From VRUE01 sp963704515 (lineage in GTDB: Bacteria > Actinomycetota > Thermoleophilia > Solirubrobacterales > 70-9), in contig OY969913.1 of the NCBI GenBank assembly GCA_963704515.1, positions 1,116,001-1,180,000 on the forward strand: DNA of 64,000 nucleotides, in the 5' to 3' direction. Positions 42,511 through 53,300 of this stretch are shown piece by piece. The position numbers and the translations under genes are program-made. Within the stretch, counting starts at the first letter, position 1. Each line of letters begins with the position of its first letter. Under the pieces are notes generated by a model. That model saw nothing but the letters and a program-made list of their open reading frames with translations, searched no databases and was not told the origin of the DNA.

Positions 42511-43638
42511 ATGGGAGAGGTCGCAATCCGCCCGGTGCACAAGCGAGCCGACCTGAAGCGCTTCATCGACCTTCCCTACCGCCTGCACGACGGCACTCCC
42601 TGGGTCCCGCCGCTGAGGCTCGAGCGACGACTCTTCCTCAACCGCAAGCTCAACCCCTACTTCAAGCACGGCGAGGCCGAGTACTTCCTCGCCCTGCGCG
42701 GCGAGCGGGTCGTCGGTCGCGTCACGGCGCAGGTCGACCATGCCTTCAACGAGTTCCACGACAGCCGCTGGGGCATGTTCGGCTTCCTCGAGCTGGAGGA
42801 CGACCCGGAAACGATGACCGCCCTGCTCGCCGCCGCCGAGGCCTGGCTGCGCGAGCGCGGCTGCGAGCGGATGGTCGGCCCGATGGACTTCTCGATGAAC
42901 GAGGAGAGCGGTGTGCTGATCGAGGGGCACGAGCTCGAGCCGCTGATCCGCCAGCCCTGGCAGCCGCCCTACTACCAGCGCCTCTGCGAGGGGGCGGGCC
43001 TGACCAAGGCGATGGACCTCTACTCCTGGGCACTCGACATCAGCGACCGCGAGGACATGCTGCCCGTCCTCTCCGAGCTCGACCAGCGCGCCCGCGGCGA
43101 GCATGGGGTCAGCATCCGGCGCATGTCGCGGCGCCACCTGCGCAAGGAGATGGATGGCTTCGCCGAGATCTACAACGCCGCCTGGGCCGAGAACTGGGGC
43201 TTCGTCCCCTACTCGAAGGAGGACCTCGACACCTACACGATGGACATGCACCTGGTCTTCTCGCGCGACTGGTTCATGGTTGCCGAGAAGGACGGCGAGA
43301 CGATCGCGATCGCGATCACCCTGCCCGACATCAACCAGGTGCTGAAGAAGATGAAGGGCCGCCTGCTGCCGCTCGGCTGGTGGTACTTCCTGCGCCGCAA
43401 CCAGATCGCCGACCGGGTGCGCGTCGGCTTTCTCGGCGTCAAGCCCGAGCACCAGCACACCGGGGTCGCCGCCTCGCTCTACGTCGAGCACTTCGACACC
43501 GCGGCGCGCTCGCACCAGGACCACGGCGAGGCGGGCTGGATCCTCGAGACCAACGAGGCGATGAACCGCGGCCTCGAGGCGATGAGCGGCGAGATCGTCA
43601 AGCGGTATCGCGTCTACGAGCGGATCCTGAGCTCTTAG
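42511..43638 (+). CDS. GNAT-like acyltransferase family protein (bCerS-like candidate)
   Basis: A 375-residue protein of a two-lobed GNAT-like family. N-lobe: FIDLPYRLHDGTPWVPPLRLERRLFLNRKLNPYFKHGEAEYFLALRGERVVGRV, then ERMVGPMDFSMNEESGVLIEG and QPPYYQRLCEGAGL. C-lobe: VRVGFLGVKPEHQHTGVAASLY, the acyl-CoA-binding loop. Similar proteins include the bacterial ceramide synthase described from Caulobacter, as far as I can recall its sequence. Being divergently paired with an oxoamine synthase favours an N-acyltransferase acting on a sphingoid base, but this is inference. Confidence 0.65.
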   Translation: MGEVAIRPVHKRADLKRFIDLPYRLHDGTPWVPPLRLERRLFLNRKLNPYFKHGEAEYFLALRGERVVGRVTAQVDHAFNEFHDSRWGMFGFLELEDDPETMTALLAAAEAWLRERGCERMVGPMDFSMNEESGVLIEGHELEPLIRQPWQPPYYQRLCEGAGLTKAMDLYSWALDISDREDMLPVLSELDQRARGEHGVSIRRMSRRHLRKEMDGFAEIYNAAWAENWGFVPYSKEDLDTYTMDMHLVFSRDWFMVAEKDGETIAIAITLPDINQVLKKMKGRLLPLGWWYFLRRNQIADRVRVGFLGVKPEHQHTGVAASLYVEHFDTAARSHQDHGEAGWILETNEAMNRGLEAMSGEIVKRYRVYERILSS

Positions 43639-43708
43639 CCGCGGCCCGATCCGCGCAAGGTGCGGCTTGCTGGCTGATCCGCGCCGGGGGCATCGCTACA
43701 GTCGGCCG

Positions 43709-43978
43709 ATGGCTGGAATGGAGCTTGAGCCAGTGGCTGTGCGGGTTGTTTCTCGCGATGCGCCTGCGTCGCCGGCGGTGCGGAGTGAGGCGAAGAGCGC
43801 TGCGCTTGCTGTCGCCGGGGGCGTGCTGGCGGGGGCCGCGACGGTGGCTGCGGTGCGGGCGGTCGGGGCCGTTGCGAGCCGCAAACGCTCGCCGCGTCGG
43901 CTCGGGCGGCGGGATAGCCGGCAGAACGTTGTTGCCAGCCGCTCCTTCCTGGTTGACGTCCACCTCCTGGGACGGTGA
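43709..43978 (+). CDS. Small membrane protein of unknown function
   Basis: An 89-residue protein; ATG at 43709. One hydrophobic helix (KSAALAVAGGVLAGAATVAAVRAVGAVA) is followed by a basic segment (SRKRSPRRLGRR) and a conserved-looking end S-R-S-F-L-V-D-V-H-L-L-G-R. It overlaps the AlkA-type gene by four bases. I do not know its function. Confidence 0.55.
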   Translation: MAGMELEPVAVRVVSRDAPASPAVRSEAKSAALAVAGGVLAGAATVAAVRAVGAVASRKRSPRRLGRRDSRQNVVASRSFLVDVHLLGR

Positions 43979-44877
43979 CGCTGGAGGTCGAGGTCAGGCC
44001 GGCCTCGCCCTACCGGCTGCCGGCTCACGGCGGCGAGGACGGGGTGATGCGCGCCGAGCGCGGCGTGCTCAGCCGCCTGCTGCACGTCGAGGACCGTCCG
44101 GTGCTGGTGCGGGCCTGGGAACCGGGGCCGGGACGGGTGGCGCTGCGGGCGGAGCCGGTCGACCCGGCGGCGATCGCCTCGCCGGGCCCGGCCGGCGATG
44201 CTCCGGCCGGCGAAGCCGGCGCGGCCGAGCTCCAGCTCGGCCTCGAGCGGATGCGCTTCGCGCTCGGCGTCGACGATGACCTCACCGAGTTCTACGGGCG
44301 CTTCCGCCGCGACCCGCTGCTCGGGCCGCTGCTGCGACGCCGGCCATACCTGCGCCCCCGTCGCCGCCCCTGGGCCTGGGAGGCCCTCGCCTGGGCCGTC
44401 GTCAAGCAGCTGATCGAGAGCGGCCGCGCGGCCCGCATCCAGCGGCGCATGGTGGGACGCTGGGGGCCGCGCGTCGGTCCCGGCCGCACCGGCCTGCACG
44501 ACGTGCCGACCGCCTCGCTGATCGCCGGCCGGGCGCCGGTCGAACTGGAGTCGATGGGGCTGGCGCTCAAACGGGCGATCGCCCTGCGCTCGGTGGCCGG
44601 CGAAGTCGCCGCCGGCCGCTGCGACCTGGCCGGGCCGAGCGCCGACCCCCGCCTCCTGGCGACCCGCGAGATCGGTCCCTGGACGGTCCAGTGCCTCGGC
44701 CTCTACGGCCGCGGCGACCCCGACTCCCTGCCCGCCGGCGACCTGATGTACCTGAAGCTCGTCGGCCGCCTCGCCGGCCTCGGCCGCCGCGCCACGGTCG
44801 AGGAGGTCGAGGAGTTCTTCGCCCCCTACGCCCCCTTCCGCGGCCTCGCCGCGACCTGGGCGCTGGGCGCGGCCTGA
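43975..44877 (+). CDS. DNA-3-methyladenine glycosylase (AlkA/HhH-GPD family)
   Basis: A 300-residue base-excision glycosylase. GTG at 43975 overlaps the preceding TGA. The HhH-GPD region is REIGPWTVQCLGLYGRGDPDSLPAGD, ending in the catalytic Asp. The upstream helix WEALAWAVVKQLIESGRAARIQRR matches the AlkA core. The N-terminal ~90 residues would be the AlkA-type beta domain. It removes alkylated bases. No Ada-type regulator is seen nearby. Confidence 0.85.
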   Translation: MTLEVEVRPASPYRLPAHGGEDGVMRAERGVLSRLLHVEDRPVLVRAWEPGPGRVALRAEPVDPAAIASPGPAGDAPAGEAGAAELQLGLERMRFALGVDDDLTEFYGRFRRDPLLGPLLRRRPYLRPRRRPWAWEALAWAVVKQLIESGRAARIQRRMVGRWGPRVGPGRTGLHDVPTASLIAGRAPVELESMGLALKRAIALRSVAGEVAAGRCDLAGPSADPRLLATREIGPWTVQCLGLYGRGDPDSLPAGDLMYLKLVGRLAGLGRRATVEEVEEFFAPYAPFRGLAATWALGAA

Positions 44878-44896
44878 GGCCGGATCACCCACTCGC

Positions 44897-46174
44897 TCAG
44901 CGGGTCGCCAGCGAATACGCCTCCTCCGGTCCGAGAAAAGGGGCGAGCGTCACGTAGACGACGGGGGGCACTATCTCCGCGAGGCGCTCGGCGCCCCTCT
45001 GCCTCGTGAAGTCGTAGAAGAGCTGGTAGAGCGCGCCCCCGATCGCCTCGGCGGTTATCGGCGGCACGTCAGGGTTGACCTTGTAGCCCTCGGCCAGCAG
45101 CAGCTCCATGCCTTCGGTGACCTTCTCGCGCTTCTCCAGGGCGCGGGTCCCGGCTCCGAAGATCTCTACCGCGCCCAGGAGTGCGTACTCGGGCTCAAGT
45201 ACGCCGAAGCTGAACATCGCCTCTTGGGTCGCCTGAATCTTCTGCGGCCAATCGTGCGCGCGGTTGAAGGCCGGCATCGCCTCGGCGAGCATCTTTTGCG
45301 AACCGCTGTCGAGGGCGGCCACCATCGCGTCCTCTTTGCTGTTGAAGTGCTCGTAGAAGGTGCGACCCGATGTCTTTGCACGCTCGACGATGTCGGCAAC
45401 GGTGGTCTCCTGATAGCCCTTCTCGGAGACGACGGCGGCCAGCGCCCTGAGAATTCGCTCCGCTTGAGAGGAGGCGGCCTGGCGCTCCTCGAAGGAGGGG
45501 GCTTTGCGCTGAAGGCGCCGCGGCGCCTTCAGCGGTCCCGGGGGAGGGGGGTTCAAGAACAGCCAGTCCCACAGCTGGGGCGCCAGCGCGAGCAGCTCCT
45601 CCTCTTGACCGCGATAGAGGCGCTTGTGGATCACCTTCTGCACACCGCCGACCAGCGCCCGCCCGATCTCCGAGGGCATCCCCTCATAGCCGGGCGTCTG
45701 GTCGAGCAGCTGCGTGACGAGCGCCTCGAAGGCATCGATCGTGCGGTCGACCAGCGCCACGCCCTCCGTCCCCGCCGCATAGACGTCGACGAAGCAGATC
45801 TTCGCAATGGCCGGCTGGGCAGCGACCTGCCGGATCAGGGATTCGAAGGACTGTCTCGCCCCATCCATGTCCCTGGAGCGCTCGAGCCCCGCTTTGACCG
45901 ACTCGAGGGCGGGTCCCGCGAGCGCCTCGATTGTCGCCAGGAAGCACTCCTGCTTGTCGGCGAAGTAGCGGTAGAAGGCGCTGCGCGAGACGCCGGAGAG
46001 CTTCTCGAGGCCGGCCACCGTGGTGGCCTCGTAGCCCTGTTCGGCAACCGCAGCCACCATCGCGGCGAAAAGCCGCTCGCGCTGGTTGCGCTCTGCCTCC
46101 GCGCGCGGCGTCCCCCGCCCGGGGCGCAGTTTCCGCGTCCGAAGCTCGGTTGAATCTCCCCAAGGCGTATCCAC
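44897..46174 (-). CDS. Tandem TetR-like regulator (two TetR units in one chain)
   Basis: A 425-residue protein with two complete TetR-type HTH units. Unit 1 (about 30-80) reads ERLFAAMVAAVAEQGYEATT...LSGVSRSAFYRYFADKQECFL. Unit 2 (about 230-285) reads ERILRALAAVVSEKGYQETTV...RAKTSGRTFYEHFNSKEDAMV. Each is followed by its own ligand-type domain. One chain could thus form a pseudo-dimer. GTG at 46174 is preferred; the frame runs to 46501 but has low-quality sequence there. A TTATCG hexamer lies a few bases before the GTG, so the transcript may be nearly leaderless. Confidence 0.75.
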   Translation of the reverse strand: MDTPWGDSTELRTRKLRPGRGTPRAEAERNQRERLFAAMVAAVAEQGYEATTVAGLEKLSGVSRSAFYRYFADKQECFLATIEALAGPALESVKAGLERSRDMDGARQSFESLIRQVAAQPAIAKICFVDVYAAGTEGVALVDRTIDAFEALVTQLLDQTPGYEGMPSEIGRALVGGVQKVIHKRLYRGQEEELLALAPQLWDWLFLNPPPPGPLKAPRRLQRKAPSFEERQAASSQAERILRALAAVVSEKGYQETTVADIVERAKTSGRTFYEHFNSKEDAMVAALDSGSQKMLAEAMPAFNRAHDWPQKIQATQEAMFSFGVLEPEYALLGAVEIFGAGTRALEKREKVTEGMELLLAEGYKVNPDVPPITAEAIGGALYQLFYDFTRQRGAERLAEIVPPVVYVTLAPFLGPEEAYSLATR

Positions 46175-46806
46175 AAGCAAACGATAACGGGAGGTCGGCG
46201 AAGGTCTGTTGCCAGGATCTCTCCCGCTGTCGGTACGTTCGTGAGCCGATTGCCCATGAGCGAATCCGCTCTCCAGTCCGGCAAAAGCGAACTTGCCAGC
46301 AATGAGGTACAGCCCGTCTCGTTGTGATGGTGTGTGTACGTTTTTATTCACTGGTTCAAAGGAACAAAGCTGGTTTGCTTTTGGTAATTTTTCAATACCG
46401 TCACCCATCCTGAAACACATGATTCGAGCCAGCGATATAGACAGGATCATCCATTCCTCGGGTAGAGCCGTCGAACCCGTCCCCGAATGGTGCCGACGCA
46501 ACGACGTCGATGATTCCGCGATGGGTCTCTTGAAGATGGTCTATGGCTTTAGCAAGGTGACGGCGGTCATCGCCATCAACGCATTCCGCCTGGGTCACGA
46601 TGCTCGCCGAGGAGATGAGCCAAGGTCGGTGGCTTCTTTCGCTGAGGATGGACGGCGGTATGCCGTTGAGTCCGTCGTCGTGGACCGAACCGACGGTCGA
46701 ATCTTGGGCGGCCCCACTCCGGTGAAGGGGGAGGCCGAAAGTCTTGCTGGCGTCTATAACGATCTCGATGCAGACTCAGGCCGCGGCGATCCGGGTCTCG
46801 ACTGAC
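46175..46806. other. 632-bp lower-GC stretch without a supported gene
   Basis: The base composition drops here, marking entry into accessory DNA. A plus-strand frame (46419-46805) is open, but its translation has no recognisable domain and poor composition. A minus-strand frame (46401-46598) is equally unconvincing. The region probably contains the promoters of the tandem-TetR gene and of the HTH gene at 46807. Confidence 0.4.
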
Positions 46807-47103
46807 ATGGCCCAGCCCGCAAAAGCCATGGATCTCTTCACCGCGCTCGCGCATCCCCTCTGGCGACGCATTCTCCGCGCGATGATGAACGACCAGGAGC
46901 ATGCCGTTGCCAATCCGCGGAAACTCTCGATCAGTTTCGACGAGGAAATCAACCATGTGAGCGATCACGTGCGAATGCTGCGGGACTGCTCGGCGTTGAA
47001 GCTCGTAAAAATCGCATCCGTGAGGGGCGCAACGCAGCACTTTTATCGATGCTCCCTTGACGTTGGCTGGGCCCGTATGGCGCTGGAATCCACCAAAGAC
47101 TGA
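46807..47103 (+). CDS. Divergent ArsR-like winged-helix protein
   Basis: A 98-residue protein from ATG 46807 (earlier in-frame ATGs at 46744 and 46768 add a non-conserved leader). The pattern ALAHPLWRRILRAMM, a weak recognition region, HVSDHVRMLRDCSALKLVKI, and RGATQHFYRCS fits the small ArsR-like regulators abundant in Solirubrobacterales. Parts of the recognition helix are unusual, so DNA binding is not certain. A strong hairpin follows 38 bp after the stop. Confidence 0.6.
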   Translation: MAQPAKAMDLFTALAHPLWRRILRAMMNDQEHAVANPRKLSISFDEEINHVSDHVRMLRDCSALKLVKIASVRGATQHFYRCSLDVGWARMALESTKD

Positions 47104-47140
47104 CTTTCATCACTGCCCACAACAGGGCACGCCAGGGGGC

Positions 47141-47190
47141 CGGACGACCCGCCGGAGGCCAAAAACTGGTGGTCTCCGGCGGGCGGTCCG
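47141..47190 (+). terminator. Hairpin terminator after ArsR-like gene
   Basis: A 10-bp GC stem CCCGCCGGAG/CTCCGGCGGG (47148-47157 and 47174-47183) is extended by CGGAC/GTCCG after a 2-nt internal loop. The loop contains AAAAA. It is the only strong structure in the 282-bp gap before the Rhs gene. Confidence 0.6.
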
Positions 47191-47385
47191 TGGTGGGTCG
47201 GGTTCTCTAGAAGGCTGTTGTCAAGCCAAAAGCCGCAAAATCGTATTTCACTGAGATGAATTGCCAGAGCAAATGACGCAAGATTCTCCTTGCATTCTGC
47301 TTCGTTGTCGTGTAGAAAACTCGCGCCGTACCGAAAGCAACAGCTAATCAATCGTCGGCTTAGCCGGGGGAGAGGGAGGGGCTCA

Positions 47386-50300
47386 GTGAAGGGAACGTGT
47401 CGGTCGATGGCACTGCTTGTCCGGCGGCGCCGAGCGCGTAGATGTCTTGCCGCAGCAGGGATCCTGGCGACGATCGCGGTTGCGGCGATTGTCGTCGCGC
47501 CGGTGGCGTATGCCGCAAAAGCCCCGACAGCCACGACCGAAGCCGCGGGCGAAGTCACGATCCCCGCGGTCACGCTCAACGCCACCGTGAATCCAAATGG
47601 TGCCGCAACGACTTACTCGTTCGAATACGGGACGAGCAAAAGCTACGGATCTTCGGTCCCCGCAAAAGCCGAATCGGTTGGCTCGGGGACGAAAGCGGTA
47701 GCCGTCAGCCAGAAAATCGAAGACGTCAAAGCCGAAACGATCTACCACTTCCGGATCGTCGCCAGCAACACGTTCGGCACGAGCTACGGCGAAGACGAAA
47801 CTTTCGCGGACTTCGGCGCCTGGACCCTCGAATCCCCTCCCAGCCCCAAAGCCGCGAACACCAGCTACCTGAGCGATGTGGCCTGCCCTTCGGGCGAGGC
47901 CTGTCTCGCCGTCGGCCACTCGAGCGCCAACGAAGGCGAGAGCCTCCCAGAGGCCTGGAACGGCGAAGAATGGTCTCTGTTTGGCGCCGGCAAAGGCCGC
48001 TCCCCCGAAGACGTATCCTGCCCGCCCGCCACCACCGTCTGTTGGGCGGTCGGCACCCAGGGCTCGACCGGCGAAGTCCTCGTCGAACGCTACGAATACG
48101 AACTGTGGGAAGAAGAAGCAAGCGAATGGTTCTCCAGCCCCTACACGACCCATGTGCCGATCGTCCCCGAAGGCGCCACCAACCTGCACCTGAAAGCGAT
48201 CGACTGCATCGCAGAATGGGAATGCACGGCCGTCGGCTCCTACAGTAAGGAAGGCCACGGCAACGCCCTCGCCGAGCGTCTCACCTCCTCCGGCTGGGCG
48301 ATCCAAACGACCCCCTCCCTGAGCGGCGCGGTGCTCGAAGACGTCTCCTGCGCCGCTTCGGACGCGTGCACGGCGGTTGGCAGCAGGAACGTCTCGGGCG
48401 AACTTGAAGCGCTCGCCGAGCGCTGGAACGGGAGCACCTGGAGCGTGCTCGAAGTTCCAAAAACCGAAGAAGAATACGAAGAACGCTGGTTTAGCTCTGT
48501 CTCTTGCCCCAGCTCCTCGAACTGCTTTTCCACCGGGTACTTCTGGAACGAAGAAGAAGGTGGTCCCTTCATCGCCGAATACGTCGGCACCGAACTCAGC
48601 CTCGCCTCGCTCCCTGCGCTGAACGAATCATCGACGCTCGAAGACGTCTCTTGCGCCGGCTCGTCTTCGTGTCTGGCGGTTGGCCACGATGCCACCGCCG
48701 GCGGTTCGCTCTCCCTCGCCTACAACGGGACCGGGTGGGCGACTCAGGCCTCGCTCAAGCCCGAAGGCAAGACGGGCGCCTGGTTGAACGGCGTCAATTG
48801 CGCTGAAGCGAGCGTCTGCACCGCCGTCGGCAAGAGCACCGGGGAAGGGGAAACGGCGACGCTGGCGGCGCGGATCAGCCCCGAATGGACCCTCGAATCC
48901 CCTCCCAGCCCCAAAGCCGCGAACACCAGCTACCTGAGCGATGTGGCCTGCCCTTCGGGCGAGGCCTGTCTCGCCGTCGGCCACTCGAGCGCCAACGAAG
49001 GCGAGAGCCTCCCAGAGGCCTGGAACGGCGAAGAATGGTCTCTGTTTGGCGCCGGCAAAGGCCGCTCCCCCGAAGACGTATCCTGCCCGCCCGCCACCAC
49101 CGTCTGTTGGGCGGTCGGCACCCAGGGCTCGACCGGCGAAGTCCTCGTCGAACGCTACGAATACGAACTGTGGGAAGAAGAAGCAAGCGAATGGTTCTCC
49201 AGCCCCTACACGACCCATGTGCCGATCGTCCCCGAAGGCGCCACCAACCTGCACCTGAAAGCGATCGACTGCATCGCAGAATGGGAATGCACGGCCGTCG
49301 GCTCCTACAGTAAGGAAGGCCACGGCAACGCCCTCGCCGAGCGTCTCACCTCCTCCGGCTGGGCGATCCAAACGACCCCCTCCCTGAGCGGCGCGGTGCT
49401 CGAAGACGTCTCCTGCGCCGCTTCGGACGCGTGCACGGCGGTTGGCAGCAGGAACGTCTCGGGCGAACTTGAAGCGCTCGCCGAGCGCTGGAACGGGAGC
49501 ACCTGGAGCGTGCTCGAAGTTCCAAAAACCGAAGAAGAATACGAAGAACGCTGGTTTAGCTCTGTCTCTTGCCCCAGCTCCTCGAACTGCTTTTCCACCG
49601 GGTACTTCTGGAACGAAGAAGAAGGTGGTCCCTTCATCGCCGAATACGTCGGCACCGAACTCAGCCTCGCCTCGCTCCCTGCGCTGAACGAATCATCGAC
49701 GCTCGAAGACGTCTCTTGCGCCGGCTCGTCTTCGTGTCTGGCGGTTGGCCACGATGCCACCGCCGGCGGTTCGCTCTCCCTCGCCTACAACGGGACCGGG
49801 TGGGCGACTCAGGCCTCGCTCAAGCCCGAAGGCAAGACGGGCGCCTGGTTGAACGGCGTCAATTGCGCTGAAGCGAGCGTCTGCACCGCCGTCGGCAAGA
49901 GCACCGGGGAAGGGGAAACGGCGACGCTGGCGGCGCACCTGGAACTCTTCCCGCCATCGGCAAGCACCGGCGCGGCCACGAAAGTGCAACCCGAAGGGGC
50001 AACCCTCAACGCCACAATAAACCCCAACGGGCACACGACGACCTACGAGTTCGAATACGGGTCCGACAGCTCCTATGGTCACTTGGCGCCGGCCAAAGCC
50101 GAATCCATTGGCTCAGGTACGACCTCTGTGGCCGTCAGCGAGGCGATCGGCGAACTGAAAGAAGGCACGACCTACCACTACCGGATCGTAGCAACCGGCA
50201 CCAACGGCACTGCAACCGGTGAAGATGCGACATTCACGACCCAGACCCGTCCCCAGACCACGATCACCACGCCCCAACCCAGCTACACAAGCCACGAAAC

Positions 50301-53300
50301 CTGGCCCATTGAATTCGAATCGTCTCAATCCGCCTCGAGCTTCAAGTGTGGCCTTGACGAAGGCGAATCGCCGACCAAACCCTGCACATCGGCCTACACC
50401 TTGCCCGATCATCTGGAGCCGGGATCGCACACCTTCGTGGTCGTCGCCGAAGACTCCGAAGGGCTGGAAGACCCCTCGCCCGCGAAGTGGACCTTCAACA
50501 CCGAAATCTATCCGGAAGCGCCGTCAACCGACAAGCTCGTCTCGCCCGATGAAGGCGCCAAAAGCGCCTCCTACTTCACGTTCAAGTCCGAATGGGCCAA
50601 ACCGACAGAAGGCGCGGGTGTGAGCTCGGTCGTCTACCAGCTAAAGGACAAAAACTGGCCCGCGTTCCAGTCGATCCCAACGAAATACCTCTGGGACTCC
50701 GTAGGCGGGCATCCTGGCTGGGCTGTTGATGTCGAAGAAGGCGCAACGAGCACTCCACCAGTCTTCTTCGACATCAAAGCCTACGCCGAAGCCGAAGGGT
50801 GGGGTCCTGTGGTCGAAGGGTTGCAGCTGCGTGCCGTCTTCAACGGCGGCACGAAAGTCGCGGGCGCAGGCAAAGCCGTCACGACCACGTACGCGCGCTT
50901 CGCCGGCGGATCGGCCGACGCGGTCGAACAGATCGGCCCGGCCAATGTCGATCTCGTGACCGGCGCCTTCACGATCACCCGCACCGACGTCTCGATCCCG
51001 GTGCCCGGAACCGAAGCCAACCTCGAATTCACCCGCACCTACAACTCCGCCTGGGGCGCCAGCGAAAAAACCAACAGCAAAACCCTGGGCCAGATGTGGC
51101 AGCCCTCGGGCCCGATGGAAGCCGAATACGAAGAAGAAGCCTGGCAGAAACTGCTGGTCCAAAAAGAACCCGCGGTCCCGGCTGAGTACGAACAATGCAG
51201 CTGGAACGAAGAAACGGGAGCCGAAGGTTGCGTTCGCTGCGCCGAAGGAGAATGCGGCGCCTGTCCGCCCTATGACGAAGAAACCGGTGCCGGCTGCGAA
51301 AAATGGGTGATCGAAGAAGCGACCCCCGAGCGAGACTGGGTCGAAGTCCTAGACAACGAAGGCGCCGGGCTCCCATTCGAAGAGGTCGCAAGCGAAGGCG
51401 CCATTACCTACGTGCCGCCAGAAGAAGCTAAGGAATACAAGCTGATCGAATCGGGCGGTCACTTCTTTCTGTCCGAATCCAACGGCACCAAAACCGAATT
51501 CAGCGAGAACGGGACTACCAACGAATATGAGCCGACCGCGATCGCCTTCGCCGGCACCGCGCAAACCGCCCAGCTCGCTTACAAAATCTCCGAAGGAAAG
51601 AAGCGCCTTGAAATGGAGATCGGTCCTCCTCCCGGCGACGTAACCTGTGATCCGTTCGAAAAAGAAGAACACTACGCACCGACCGTCGCCGGCTGCCGCT
51701 CGCTCGCATTCAAATATGAAAGCTTCGAAAAGTCAGACAAAACGAAAGAACAGCGTCTGGAAAAAATCACCTACTACGACTCAAGCGGCTCCGGCAAAGG
51801 CCAGGTTGTCGCCGAGTACGGCTACTACTCTTCGAACCTCAACCTCTCTGAAGAGTGGGACCCTCGAGTCACGCCAAAAGTCCTTCCCGAGACCTATTCC
51901 TACGATGCGAGCGACAAAGCAAGGCTCATCCAGCTCACCCCCGCAGGTGAGGAACCCTGGGTTCTGGATTACTATCCGGCGGGCTTCGGCGGCGCGTACG
52001 AAGCCAAGCTGAAAACCGTCAGCCGGTTGCGCACCAAAGAAAGCAAACCCACCGCCACCACGACCCTCGCCTACAGCGCGCCAATCTCCGGCGAAGGCGC
52101 TCCCTACGATCTCGGCGCATCAGCGGTCTCCGAATGGGGCGAGAGCGACTACCCGGTCGACGCGACCGCGGTCTTCCCGCCGACCGAGGTCCCCGGAGAA
52201 GAACCCAGCGACTACGACCAGGCGACGGTCCACTACCTCGACCCCGGCGGCCACGAGGTCAACACCGCTTCTCCCTCGCCGCCAGGCATCGAAGGCGAGG
52301 CGATCACGACCTCCGAAACCGACCTGCACGGCAACGTCGTGCGTGAACTGAGCGCCCAGAACCGCTTGCGGGGTCTGGTGGCCGAAGATCCAGTCGAGCG
52401 GTCCCGCGAGCTCGACAGCCACTCTGAATACTCCGCCGACGGGACCGAGATGCTGCAGTCATGGGGCCCCCTGCATGCCGTTCGCCTCGAATCCGGCAAA
52501 ACGGTCGAAGCGCGCCAGCACACCGAAGTCACATACGACGAAGGCTTTGTGCTCAAAGAAGGTGAAACCGCGCCGCGCCTGCCGACCACCGAAACTGTTG
52601 GCGCCGCGATCCCGGGCGAAAAATCCGACGTCGATACGCGCAGGACCAAGACCGAATACGACTGGAAACTGCGCAAGCCTGAAAAACAGATCACCGACCC
52701 TAAAGGCCTCGATCTGATCTCGACGACCACCTACAACGAAGCAGGCCAGGTGGTCGAAGAAAGCCAGCCCTCCGACACCGAAGGCAAAAAGGCAGGCACG
52801 ACCAGAACGACCTACTGGACCGTCGGCTCGAACTCCGAAGAAAGCAAATGCGGCAACAATGCTGGTTGGGCTGGCCTTCCTTGCCTGAGCCGCCCTGTAT
52901 CGGAACCGAGTCCCGAAGAAGGCAATCCCGAGTTGCCGTGGACGCATTTCGTCAAATACTCCACGCTCGACCAGCTCGAAGAAAGCTATGAAACGGTCGG
53001 CGGCGCGACCCGGCGGACCACGGTCACGAACTACGATCCCGCCGGTCGGCCGGTAACGACGCATCAGACGGGTACGGGCACCGCCGTGCCCAAGGTCGAA
53101 ACCACCTACAACAAATACAACGGCCTTCCCGAAAGCCAGCGCTTCGTGTGCGAAGAAGGCAAAGAAAAATGCGAAAGCTTTGATGCCCGGGAAGTCAAGA
53201 CGGTTTACGACGACCTCGGTCGGCCGATTGAATACGTCGATGCCGACGGCAACAAATCGACAACCGAATACAACCTGCTCGGCCAGCCAATCAAAGTCTT

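Noticed and set aside
46419..46805. Possible gene of ~128 codons in the lower-GC stretch
   Set aside because: No recognisable domain, no ribosome site, and it overlaps the likely start region of the HTH gene. Left as an unassigned stretch.
47821..49936. CRISPR-like repeat array
   Set aside because: The repeats are long, coding, and occur twice; there are no short regularly spaced direct repeats anywhere in the window.
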